Source: Harmonia axyridis
Taxonomy: Eukaryota > Arthropoda > Insecta > Coleoptera > Coccinellidae
Reading direction: 5' to 3'
DNA length: 64,000 nt
Assembly: GCF_914767665.1 (NCBI RefSeq)
Contig: NC_059502.1
Span: 59,874,031-59,938,030, forward strand
Made by a program: the position numbers and the translations under genes. Numbering within the stretch: position 1 is the first letter of the stretch; the number at the start of each line of letters is the position of its first letter. This document shows, piece by piece, positions 1 to 9,740 of the stretch. The notes beneath the pieces are model-generated. The model made no database searches and had not been told where the DNA came from. It saw only the letters and a list, made by a program, of their open reading frames with translations.

Positions 1-339
1 TGTTATATTTTTGTTTGGAAGGTATTGAAAAAAATTCCAACAAATTCACTAAAACATAATTTGTGTGGTGTCAGCATATTTAGATTTTTTATTTGTAGTT
101 TGATTAGTTTTTCCTCCAGAAAGAATTGTACAGGTATGTATTGTTTTTGAATTGCATAGAGAATTTACTTCTGAGTACCTAAATGTAATATAAACATTCA
201 GATAACTATTACATTTTTCTTATGTCTCTTGTTTGTAGCAGATATATTTCTTTTGGTTATATCACATAGAACGGATATTTTTTTTTATATTGCATGGTGA
301 ACTTTTTACTGAGTATATATTATGTAATATAACCATATA

Positions 340-613
340 CAGGTTGGCCCAGTTCTTGTAGAGTAACTTGGTGTATTCACTTTTAGGATGAAAGCGTCAT
401 AGTCACTTTATAGGTCAATAAATTCACAAAAACATAAGGAGGTTATTGACATCAGGTTGTTCAAAATTAAAGATTTTATTGATAAATCTGGTAACTTGAA
501 CAACCTCGATATAACTTCCTTATGATGAAATTACGACCCATATTCATATTGTTTTCATCTTAAAAACTGAAAACTCTCACAACTGTTATTCTACAAAAAA
601 CTGAGCCAGCCTG
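340..613. mobile_element. MITE with 30-bp TIRs and internal hairpin
   Basis: The ends are inverted copies of each other: the left starts CAGGTTGGCCCAGTT and the right, reverse-complemented, starts CAGGCTGGCTCAGTT; both continue with TTGTAGARTAAC. TATA-type sequence flanks both sides. Inside, 'ataaggaggttattgacatc' and its diverged reverse complement near 520 form a second hairpin. No coding capacity is seen. It is a non-autonomous inverted-repeat element, probably mobilised by a Tc1/mariner-type transposase because of the TA flanks; that family assignment is inference. Confidence 0.7.
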
Positions 614-639
614 TATATATTTATATTACATAAAATCGC

Positions 640-1100
640 AGTAAAAAATTCTCCATGCAATATAAAACAATATCTCAGTTCTGTGTGAGATATATTAGAG
701 ATATATATCAGCTACAAACATGATATATAAAAGTAACATAACAGATATCTGAATGTTATATGAAAGGTACGTATTATCTATGTAAATTATTATATAACAG
801 CAATATATCAGCTACGTAAATGATACATAAAGGATATTACAGATGTAATGTACCAGCAATATCTTTCAATGTATCATGTAAGGTACATCATCTATACAGA
901 AATGTAACAGCTACGTATATGATACATAAAGGATGTACCATAAATATTACAGATGTAATATACCAGCGATGTATCATGTATGTTACATGAAATGTAACAG
1001 CTACGTATATGATACATAAAGGATGTACCATAAATATTACAGATGTAATATACCAGCGATGTATCATGTATGTTACATGATCTGTACATGATACATGGCA
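640..1100. repeat. 90-bp tandem repeat with degenerate flank
   Basis: Positions 901-990 and 991-1080 are two essentially identical 90-bp units beginning aatgtaacagctacgtat. Diverged relatives of the motifs 'gctacgtaaatgatacataaagg' and 'acagatgtaatataccag' extend leftward to about 640. The repeats create open frames on both strands, but these are periodic and not gene-like. A short, decaying minisatellite is the best reading. Confidence 0.75.
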
Positions 1101-1881
1101 ATTTTGTTACATGTTATGTAACGGAAGGCGGACATAGAGCGGTCGTTGAGCGGTACTAGAAAGGCGCATGTATGTTACATTGTTATGTAACATAGATCGT
1201 TGTAATATATATGTTATGTCTATGATACGTATTTGTGTTTGCTGATAATCTACAAATACCTTGAAATGGAACCAAACCGACGAATCAACCATCAAAGAAT
1301 GAAGGAATACGTCAACTAAGTTCATAAAAAAAGCCAGAAAAATAAAGAATAAGTCAACAGCAAGAATATAACAAGACCCATCAGTGCATATGCTCAAACC
1401 TATAGTTCCATGGACCAAAAGAGATATCGTCACTTCAACGATAAAAGCAAACAAACGAAAAGCGAGATCGCAAGGACGAGGACCAGGGGACGTCGTGAAC
1501 CGGACACGACGTTTCTACACCCTTCTGATATATTGAATATCCGGAATGAATAAATTTTCCACTTGGCAAGAAGTGAAAAAGCCAATAGCAAAGGAAGTTT
1601 TCCCCACTTCGCTGTCTAAAATCGATAATATTAGATAATCTAATTATAATTATAATGACATTATAATAGCCAATACTCAACCATTTAACAGATGAATGAG
1701 AACGAAACAACTGGTATCCAATGTCATTATTGAAGTAATAGATAACTCAATTTGCTCATTATATATTATCAATTTCCTCATCGTTCATTATGTTTATCCC
1801 TTATATTATTTTAAATAATTCTTGTCAAATGTTATTTGCAACATGCAGAAGTATTTTAAAATATTTTTTCAGAAAAATATA
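1101..1881. other. Non-coding stretch, nothing recognised
   Basis: AT-rich sequence with short chance open frames on the minus strand (1107-1710). None shows a recognisable domain. It lies upstream of the GST exon and is probably intronic or intergenic. Confidence 0.4.
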
Positions 1882-2708
1882 CAGGGTGTTTCATTGGGAA
1901 ACGGAAATACTTCACAGGTGTATAGGTGGCACCAAGGCGGTTCTGGAGATACCCCATTTATTGGGTCTTACTGTCTTCGTAGCCGAGATACAAGGGATTT
2001 TATGAATTTTGCCCGTTTCTTTCAGAGGCCTAATCAAACGAACCATCCGGTATATTTTCTCCATATTTGGCAAATATGTTCCTAATTGAGAGCCCAAACG
2101 TATCATGCAATAACCGCTTTGAAAATCCAGGTCAGGGTTAACAAAAAATTATGAATCGTTTGAATCCTCGAAACAACATCCTGTACATCGGAATTTTGGA
2201 AATCTGTTTTAATATTCGGAAGAGTTTTAACAAATAAACTGAGACGTGTACTTCAAATTTTCGCGCAGATAGTTTTACTGCACAAATTTTCTACGTAAAA
2301 GTGAAGTTTTTGAGAACTTTGATACCTGAAAGTGGTTTGAAGTGACTTTTGAAGTACACGTCTCAGAAGAGTTTTTAGCGGTGTTTACGAATATCAAAAC
2401 AGATTTTCAAAATTCCGTTGTTTCGAGGATTCAAACGACTCATAATTTTTTGTTAACCCGGACCTGGATATTCAAAGCGGTTATTGCATGATGCGTTTGG
2501 GCTCTCAATTAGGAACATATTTGCCAAATATGGAGAAAATATACCGGATGGTTCGTTTGATTTTGATATGGCCTCTGAAAGAAACGGGCAAAATTCATAA
2601 AACTCGGCTACGAAGACAGTAAGACCCAATAAATGGAATATCTCCAGAACCGCCTTGGTGCCACCTATGCACCTGTGAAGTATTTCCGTTTCCTAATGAA
2701 ACACCCTG
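1882..2708. mobile_element. Fold-back element with about 375-bp inverted arms
   Basis: The element begins CAGGGTGTTTCATTGGGAAAC and ends with the reverse complement (GTTTCCTAATGAAACACCCTG). The inverted arms run from 1882 to about 2258 and from about 2349 to 2708. They pair over almost their full length with point differences and a small indel (a stretch with 'catcctgtacatcgg' only in the left arm). A loop of about 90 bp separates them. TA-containing sequence flanks both sides. No transposase is encoded. Confidence 0.85.
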
Positions 2709-3187
2709 AATATGTATACGAGGTTTCCCAAAAGAAGTTTCATTTTGAATGGACATTTGACGCAACTACACTACACCATTACAAAAATGGAACGATACAC
2801 GTATTGAAATTATTGAATTTCACTACAAAAATTGTGAAAATTTTGCAGTGACAGTTCGCAAAATTAAAGCAGTGTTGGAAGAAGTTAGTTTGTCGATTCC
2901 TCGTCAATCTTGTACATTTTATAGCCAGAATAGTCGTAATTTCGCAAGAAAAGTTTACTGGCCTTGTTATTTCTCGAAGAGGTTGATCATAATTGGTCAT
3001 CGAGATCTTGTGACTTCACATCCTTAGACTTTTTCATTTGAGGTCACGTGAAAGATGAAACTATGCCAATGCTCCGCAATCGATTCAACATCTTAAAGAT
3101 GAAATTTGTGAAATTATCAGGAACATATAGTCGTAAATGTGCGAATTGGTCATGGAAAATCTCATGAAAAGGATATGGTGTTGCAAC
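2709..3187 (+). pseudogene. Tc1/mariner-type transposase remnant, 5' part of split element
   Basis: From about 2788 the frame gives the N-terminal start MERYTRIEIIEFHYKN, typical of insect DDE transposases with an N-terminal helix-turn-helix. The middle is deleted. From about 2986 the C-terminal part follows: NWSSRSCDFTSLDFF, then a stop and a frameshift, then SIQHLKDEICEIIRN and MCELVMENLMKRIW. The reading is interrupted at a TA (3188-3189) by the DD41D element at 3190-4095 and resumes after it. The same family has fragments at 20642-20880 and about 40370-40700. Confidence 0.75.
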
Positions 3188-3189
3188 TA

Positions 3190-4095
3190 ACGGTTGTTTT
3201 TTTTTTCGAGGAATATAACTTTAAGTTGGCATTACTGTTCAAGATGGGGACCGATTCAACAGCTGTCAAGTGATTTATTCCCAGTTTTGGTTTGGCAATT
3301 CATCATGAATAGACTCACGCCTGAACAACGCTTGCAAATAGTGCAATTTCATTTCGAAAATAATGGTTCTGTGCGGAATACGTATCGCGCACTACGTCCA
3401 TTTTATTTTGTTTAGCGATAAAGCGCACTTCTGGTTGAATGGCTACGTCAACAAACAAAACTGCCGCATTTGGAGTGTAGCTTATCCTCAAGTGTTTGTC
3501 GAAACACCGTTACATCCAGAAAAATTGACTGTTTGGAGCGCTTTATGGGCTGGTGGAATCATGGAACGATGACGGCCAGAACGTTACAATTAATGGTGAT
3601 CGGTATAGAGCCATGATTACTAACTTTTTCATTCCTGAATTGAACAACCATGATGTCCAGGAGATGTGGTTCCAACAAGACGGCGCAACATGTCACACAG
3701 CTCGTGCCACAATCGATTTATTGAAAGACACGTTTGGTGACCGCCTAATTTCACGTTTTGGACCTGTGAATTGGCCTCCAAGATCTTGTGATTTAACACC
3801 GCTAGACTACTTTCTGTGGGGCTATGTAAAGTCATTGGTCTATGCGGATAAGCCACAAACCCTTGACCATTTGGAAGACAACATTCTCCGTGTTATTGCC
3901 GATATACGGCCACAAATGTTGGAAAAGTCATCGAAAATTGGACGTCCAGATTGGACTACATCCGAGCCAGAAATCATATTTAAAATGTAATGCCACAAGA
4001 TTATCTTGCGGATTAATGAAATTCATGTCAATCGAATAATCCATCGTTGTTTTATTGCAATTTAAAGTTCTATAGCTCTAAAAAAAAACACCCTT
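3190..4095 (+). mobile_element. DD41D Tc1/mariner deletion derivative, copy a
   Basis: It is bounded by TA on both sides (3188-3189, 4096-4097). The left end is acggttgtttttttttt (decayed from AAGGGTGTTTTTTT) and the right end is aaaaaacaccctt. The degenerate coding part starts MNRLTPEQRLQIVQF at 3306. It jumps from NTYRALRP straight to the catalytic domain near FSDKAHFWLNG, so most of the DNA-binding region and linker is missing. Later parts show WFQQDGATCHTA and LTPLDYFLWG. The second and third catalytic Asp are separated by 41 residues. Frameshifts make it non-coding. It lies inside an older transposase remnant. Confidence 0.9.
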
Positions 4096-4097
4096 TA

Positions 4098-4195
4098 TAA
4101 CCGTGGCGGCTATCTGGCTCTTAACGTCTTCGTGAATGCCATAGTTGTTTTTTTTTCAAATCAAAATGAAACCTCTTATAAGAACACCCCTTATA
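4098..4195 (+). pseudogene. Transposase remnant, 3' part of split element
   Basis: Directly after the TA that flanks the DD41D copy, the frame reads NRGGYLALNVFVN. This matches the C-terminal RGGHLADIVF-type ending of the transposase begun at 2788. The following 'tcaaaatgaaacctcttat' is probably the terminal repeat, related to 'aagtttcattttgaatgg' near 2735. Joining 3187 to 4098 across the insert restores one frame (VATNRGG). Confidence 0.7.
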
Positions 4196-4303
4196 TCTTT
4201 GGACGCTTGCTATAAACTGAATAAAGTGGTCGCCTATAATCTGTAAAAATTATAATTTTCCCTGAATAATGTGTGTTAATAATTTATTTAATTTCATTCA
4301 CAG

Positions 4304-4639
4304 AGCTCTGTAGTGGTTGAAAATGACAAGGAAATATCAACAGACAAAATAAGTGCAATTACCGAAGCATACAAACTATTGGACACATCTTTAGAAGATA
4401 AGAGATACCTTGCTGGAGACCATTTAACTATAGCAGATTTTTGCTGCGTTTCTAGTGTTAGTACTGCGACCATAATTATACCAATATCAACAGAGAAATA
4501 CCCAAATTTGTCCAACTGGTATAGAAATCTACAAAATTTCGAATATTATGAAGAGACCAATGGCAAAGGACTGAATCAACTCGACGCATTGGTTGAACTG
4601 AAACTAGGAAGACCCAGAAATGAAGATATATGTGAATGA
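4304..4639 (+). CDS. Glutathione S-transferase (epsilon-like), last exon
   Basis: Cytosolic GSTs conjugate glutathione to electrophiles; epsilon-type enzymes in insects are linked to detoxification. This exon follows a good acceptor (tttcattcacag at 4303) in phase 0 and encodes 111 residues of the all-helical C-terminal domain. Recognisable parts are the stretch KISAITEAYKLLDTSLED, then YLAGDHLTIADFCCVSSVST (the conserved LTIAD N-capping motif), then the PISTEKYPNLSNWYRNLQ helix region and the C-terminal tail. The stop is TGA at 4637. The thioredoxin-like N-terminal domain with the glutathione site is not in the window, so its exons must lie upstream and the preceding intron is rich in transposons. 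Class assignment rests on overall resemblance and is moderately sure. Confidence 0.85.
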   Translation, partial: SSVVVENDKEISTDKISAITEAYKLLDTSLEDKRYLAGDHLTIADFCCVSSVSTATIIIPISTEKYPNLSNWYRNLQNFEYYEETNGKGLNQLDALVELKLGRPRNEDICE

Positions 4640-4860
4640 ATTGAATCCTACTTTTAATCGAAATAATTTATTAAATTGATAATATTTATATAATAACTTT
4701 TCGCACATATACCAAACTTCATAATACAAATTTGTATTATGTTTACAATTATTACATATTGTTATGAGGATTTATTCAGATGAAGTTGATTTATGTTTCT
4801 ATATATTTACTATATACCGCTACAGAAAAAAATGTCTCATTGAAATAAATACATCTCAAA
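4640..4860 (+). other. GST 3' UTR with poly(A) signal
   Basis: AT-rich sequence after the GST stop with an AATAAA at 4844-4849, followed by an A-rich run. This is the likely transcript end of the GST gene. Confidence 0.5.
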
Positions 4861-5175
4861 AAAAAAGAATTTTGTTTCTTCCGAATCCTTCGATTTATGC
4901 GAATAGGTGTTGGTAACTTGAAGATGTGAATCACCCTGTAGAAAATAATAGTGTCTATCTGTTGTCCATGCTTTACTTATTCGTTAATTTTTATGTGTCT
5001 GCGAGTTTGTTAGGACATCCTCTTTTTGGTTACACTCCCACTATCACTTTCTAAATCTATTCAACCTTGCTTTTCTGTTCACTTCGTTTTCAATATCCCT
5101 TCCAAACCAACTTTCTGTCTCTCACATTATAATCTAGCGACTTAAGTTGCAATTAGTTTTTTCAGCTTCAAATAT
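4861..5175. other. Intergenic, nothing firm
   Basis: Contains 'caccctgtag' at about 4934, an isolated terminus of the CAGGGTG type seen on several elements here. No gene is recognised. Confidence 0.35.
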
Positions 5176-5183
5176 CTACTTCA

Positions 5184-6130
5184 TTCTCTTTTTGACTTGG
5201 ATTTGTTGTCCCATGCTTAGCTTCGGCAATAAATCTTTGGTATCGTATAGCGCTGGAGGCCAACGAAGAACTATCAGGAAGATGGACTCTGTGGATGGCA
5301 GACAAGATGTGTATTTAAAGTAAGGTCTCCAAGGCCATTGTATCGCCGTAAGTAGCGCTAGATGAAATCCGGCAACACTGTTGTATACGCCGTTAGGCCC
5401 CCCTCCACCAATCGACACCTGGTGGAGCTCATTAGGACGCTCAGTCCAAGATTTATAGATTTAGACAGATTGTCTCGTAACTTTCAACCAATCAGCGACA
5501 ATTCCAGAATTGGCCTCACGTAAGTTGTGTACAGACTACAGTCTACAGCTCGAGATCAGGTTGTTAAAATGTTACGTATTCCCTGTGCTCCTCTATGGAA
5601 TGGAAGCTTGGACAATAAAACAGGATATTAGTAATCGCCTGGAGGCCTTCGAAATGTGGACATACAGGAGAATACTCAAGATAAGGTGGATAGACAAAGT
5701 ACCAAATACAGAAGTGCTCAAAAGAATGGGTATAAATAGAGAGAAATACTGAACGGGGTGAAGATTGGAAAGTTGCAGTATCTGCGTCATGTGCTGAGAG
5801 GGGAGAAATATACCTTTTTGCAGATAGTGATACAGGGAAAAGGAACATCGGAAGAAGGCGAATCTCTTGGTTAAACAACTAGAGACAATGGTACAAGTGC
5901 AGTTCTGTTGAGTTGTTTAGGGCTGCAGTGTCAAAGATGAAGGTAGCCATTTTGATAGCCAACCTTCTGAGAGGAGATGGCACCTGAAGAAGAAGAAGAA
6001 GTTGTGTACAACAACTTGGCGGTCTTGATATTGCAACCACGAATAGAGCGCTGAATGAGATGGGCAGTCCTCTTGGCTCTATTGCAAATTGTCGTGATGT
6101 GCTCTTACCAATCTAATTCACAATTAACCA
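5184..6130 (-). mobile_element. Old LINE reverse-transcriptase fragment, interrupted
   Basis: On the minus strand, 6130 to 6011 reads DLGVVVNCELDW, then EHITTICNRAKRTAHLIQRS, then KTAKLLYT. After removal of the insert at 5534-5998 it continues TYVRPILEL. This is the C-terminal thumb region of a jockey/CR1-type reverse transcriptase. Stops are present (after CELDW and downstream of LIG). The element is dead and split by a younger LINE. Confidence 0.75.
5534..5998 (+). mobile_element. 5'-truncated LINE with 12-bp target duplication
   Basis: The 3' end of an endonuclease/reverse-transcriptase LINE. It reads CYVFPVLLYGMEAWTIKQ, then RLEAFEMWTYRRILKIRW, and after a stop or frameshift GKLQYLRHVLRGEKY. 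It ends with a GAAGAAGAAG tail. It is flanked by the direct repeat aagttgtgtaca at 5522-5533 and 5999-6010. The long truncation, tail and duplication are the marks of target-primed insertion. It resembles RTE-type or related elements; the clade is not certain. Confidence 0.85.
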
Positions 6131-6776
6131 CCACACCAAGGTCACAATGGCTCCTGACAACGGCAAGAGGTTGCCCTGCCCAATGAGCGCATACGGAAGT
6201 TCAGGGTTATTCTTGCCAATATGCTGTTTCCATCATCAACCAACCGCATAGATGATGGAAACAGCCCAAATAACTATCTAGCAATGTCTAGTTCTTTAAT
6301 TTTTTCCACCTCGCTGACTTTGAAGGCTAATTCTAGCAAAAGTAGACTGTTAAGTACCATTTTTTAGTAATTATTCTAAAAGCTGACTGTTGAGCGCAGA
6401 TTTTAAGCATACTAAGAAACCGTAAATTAGCCTTTTTACATTTTTAATTTTGATTCGAAATTCAGATCGTAATCCAATTCACAACTTGGGACCAATATTT
6501 CCATAATTTTTATCGAAGTTACAAAGCTGGTTATTTTATGTATAAAAGTACAGTTCATGGAGATTGAGTTACAAAAAAAAATTTACAGAAAAGTCTTGTA
6601 CTTTTTTTTATATCTTTTTTAAGATGGTCAAATCGAAAATTCTCAAAGTTCATAAAGAAATTCATAACTCGAGAACCGTGAAAAATCACATAACATACAT
6701 AGAGGTGATTCGAATAGCCTATGACACGAGGGAACTGTTTTTTTTTTTTTTTGACGTCAATCTCTTGGTCACCCTG
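6131..6776. other. Intergenic, no gene recognised
   Basis: A short inverted repeat ('gctgtttccatcatc' at about 6221 and 'gatgatggaaacagc' at about 6251) forms a tight hairpin. Poly-T at about 6738-6752 and 'caccctgta' at 6770 lie just before the next transposon. No coding signal is seen. Confidence 0.4.
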
Positions 6777-6778
6777 TA

Positions 6779-7716
6779 AAGGGTGTTTTTTTTCGAGGTA
6801 TATAACTTTAAGTTGGCATTACTGTTCAAGATGGTGACCGATTTAACAGCTGTCAAGTGATTTATTCTCAGTTTGGTTTGGCAATTCATCATGAATAGAC
6901 TCAAGCCTGAACAATGCTTGCAAATAGTGCAATTTTATTTCGAAAATAATGGTTCTGTGCGGAATACGTATCGCGCACTACGTCCATTTCATTTTGTTTA
7001 GTAATGAAGCGCACTTCTGGTTGAATGGCAACGTCAATAAACAAAACTGCCGCACTTGGAGTGAAGCTAATCCTCAAGTGTATGTCGAAACACCGTTACA
7101 TCCGGAAAAACTGACTGTTTGGTGCGTTTTATGGGCTGGTGGAATCATTGGTCCGTACTTCTTCAAAAACGATGATGGCCAGAACGTTACAGTCAATGGT
7201 GATCGGTATAGAGCCATGATTACTAATTTTTTCATTCCTGAATTGAACAACCATGATGTCCAGGATTTGTGGTTCCAACAAGACGGCGCAACATGTCACA
7301 CAGCTCGTGCCACAATCGATTTATTGAAAGACACGTTTGGTGACCGCGTAATTTCACGTTTTGGACCTGTGAATTGGCCTCCAAGATCTTGTAATTTAAC
7401 ACCTCTAGACTACTTCCTATGGGGCTATGTAGTCATAGGTCTATGCGGATAAGCCACAAACCCTTGACCATTTGGAAGACAACATTCGCCGTGTTATTGC
7501 CGATATACGGCCACAAATGTTGGAAAAAGTCATCGAAAATTGGACGTCCAGATTGGACTACATCCGAGCCAGCCGTGGGGGTCATATGCCAGAAATCATA
7601 TTTAAAATGTAATGCCACAAGATTATCTTGCGGATAAATAAAATTCATGTCAATTGAATAATCCATCGTTGTTTTATTGCAATTTAAAGTTCTATAGCTC
7701 TAAAAAAAACACCCTT
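6779..7716 (+). mobile_element. DD41D Tc1/mariner deletion derivative, copy b
   Basis: Best-bounded copy of the family: TA (6777-6778), AAGGGTGTTTTTTTT..., ...AAAAAACACCCTT, TA (7717-7718); 938 bp. The 5' coding start MNRLKPEQCLQIVQFYF is followed by the same deletion as copy a (NTYRALRP joined to the catalytic part). The open catalytic part at 6949-7452 shows FSNEAHFWLNG (first Asp changed to Asn), WFQQDGATCHTA and LTPLDYFLWG. A frameshift follows near 7430. Loss of the first Asp and of the DNA-binding region means no active transposase. Confidence 0.92.
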
Positions 7717-7975
7717 TATATTCATTCAAAAAAATATATATATTTTGATAATAACTTTATTGATACATAATAAATTATTTGATTAAAGATTCATTTTTAA
7801 TATAAATAATAACTTAGTAACATTTCTCCCAATAACAGGTACTATTCAAGTAGTTGAGTCAAATAGATTCGGTAAAATGTAAATTCATCCCAGATCTCAC
7901 TTTATTTTTATACAAATAGATTGTACCATTATTTAGACTTTCTGGGATTTCACCTATAACTCTCTGTCTTTCACC
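7717..7975 (-). other. SNAPC4 3' UTR and poly(A) signal
   Basis: TTTATT at 7901-7906 is AATAAA on the minus strand, about 70 bp past the SNAPC4 stop. A further TTTATT lies near 7756. The SNAPC4 transcript probably ends just before the DD41D copy. Confidence 0.5.
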
Positions 7976-9740
7976 TCAACCCAAATCTTTTTTATCAGAG
8001 CAAAGTTTACTTCCACTATTGTTCCTGATAGAATTCTTGAGCGTCATTTTCATATCATTCAAATCCATAAGCACATTATTCTGTGTATTTGTATTCTGAC
8101 TACAATTATTCCGGTTTGCTTCAGTGTTGTTCTTTATATTATCAGCTAGAGCAATTAAATCCGAAACTCCTAGTTTTTTTAATTCTTCAATGTTTTGCTT
8201 TTTTTCATTGATTTTTATATTCGAAGGTTTCGTTATAGTAGATATACTACCATCTTGATTCTTGATACTTTGAATTTTGAATATTTTCACTGGTTTTTTA
8301 CCCTGTAGTAATTTAACTATTTCACTTTTATCAATTTTCGTAAGATTTGATGGAATAATTTGAGAGCTACTTTGATTCAAGTTAATTTTTGAATTCTTGA
8401 AAGTTTCCCTATTTGTTAACTTTTCCATTGTTTGAATTTTTGTAATACAGTTCATATGTTCTAAACTGGATTGGTGGCTTACATTCTCATTAAGAGGTGC
8501 TCCTGATGCTTGACATTTTTTTTTTAATATTTCTTCATTTGTCTCTGATATTTGTTTCTTATTTCTCAGTCGTGAGCTAAATCTTTGTTGTTCTGTGTGT
8601 TGGTTATATTCCTTTTTCTGTATTTTATTTGTGGTCGAATTATTGTGAGTATCTTTTAACTTTCTTTTTATTCCTTTATTTTTGCTTTTATCTCCTCTAT
8701 TTTCTTTACGTTTTCCTGAATTATTCATTTCTGATTTTGTTTCTGATAGATGAATATTTGGAGATTCAATTGAAAGTAATCCTGACCACATGAATGTAGA
8801 AATAAATCTATTCAAAAAAAGGCATTTTTCATTATGTGTTGTATCACTTCTAGCAGAAAGTTTATCTTTCAGGGTTAGATTCATCTTAGTTTTTTTGAAT
8901 GATTGATCTTCCAACAGTAAACCTCTTAAACCAATGAGGGAATTGGTATTGGGAGGAAGTATATTATTTATGGTGCTTGAAGATCTTGGAATATCTGAAC
9001 GATATTTATCTCTCAACAAATTTAAAATTTCAATATCAATTATATCCAATGTTATATTTTTTTTTAATTCTGAAGGAATTTGAAGATTGACTCCCCAATG
9101 TTGAAGTATACTATACATTGTATCTGCAGCATTTTGGATTTGAATAGAGGATATTTCTAGGGATTTCTGTTCGATTGTATGTGAAGTATTGAAAAAATTT
9201 GTAAGCAATGCATCTAAATCATGATCATTATTTGATTGTTTTGTTTTTGTCTGTCCTAGTTTTAATTCAATCTCACCAATAGTAGGAATTTCATTTTCAT
9301 CTTTTAATCGATCCACCATATGTTGTAAGAATTCTAACTTTCGGGAAGTTTCATCTGTTCTAGCTTTTCTTCGTGGAATGTCTTCTAAAGATTTACCTGG
9401 GTTTTTGTTGAAATATTCTTTTAATGTCTTATATCTTTGTCTTAGTTGCAGTCTATTTCTATTCATTTGCATCATAAGGGGTGTTATTTCACCACTCATT
9501 TTATTAAAATGCCTCAATATTTGTTCATCCTCTTCTAAAGTAAAAGCACCTCTTATTCTTTTTAGTCTCAAATGATTATCATATCTCGATTTTATTTGCA
9601 TGTATGATTTGGACGGCAGGTAACTTGTGAACGTGGTATATTTTCGACCAAAACGTTCAACTAAAAGCATTATTAGGATGTCCTCAGCTTCCGAGAAATC
9701 TGAAGTACGATGATTAGAATTTGACAAGAAATATTTATAT
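7976..9740 (-). CDS. SNAPC4: SNAPC4 coding exon 5 (terminal)
   Basis: 1765 bp after acceptor ttttttgcag. Encodes the last two Myb-type repeats and a long polar tail (KRKENRGDKSKNKGIKRKLK region is a likely nuclear localisation signal). Stop TGA at 7978-7976. Confidence 0.93.

Noticed and set aside
892..1101. Minus-strand frame with internal protein repeats
   Set aside because: Produced by the 90-bp tandem repeat, with no gene-like features.
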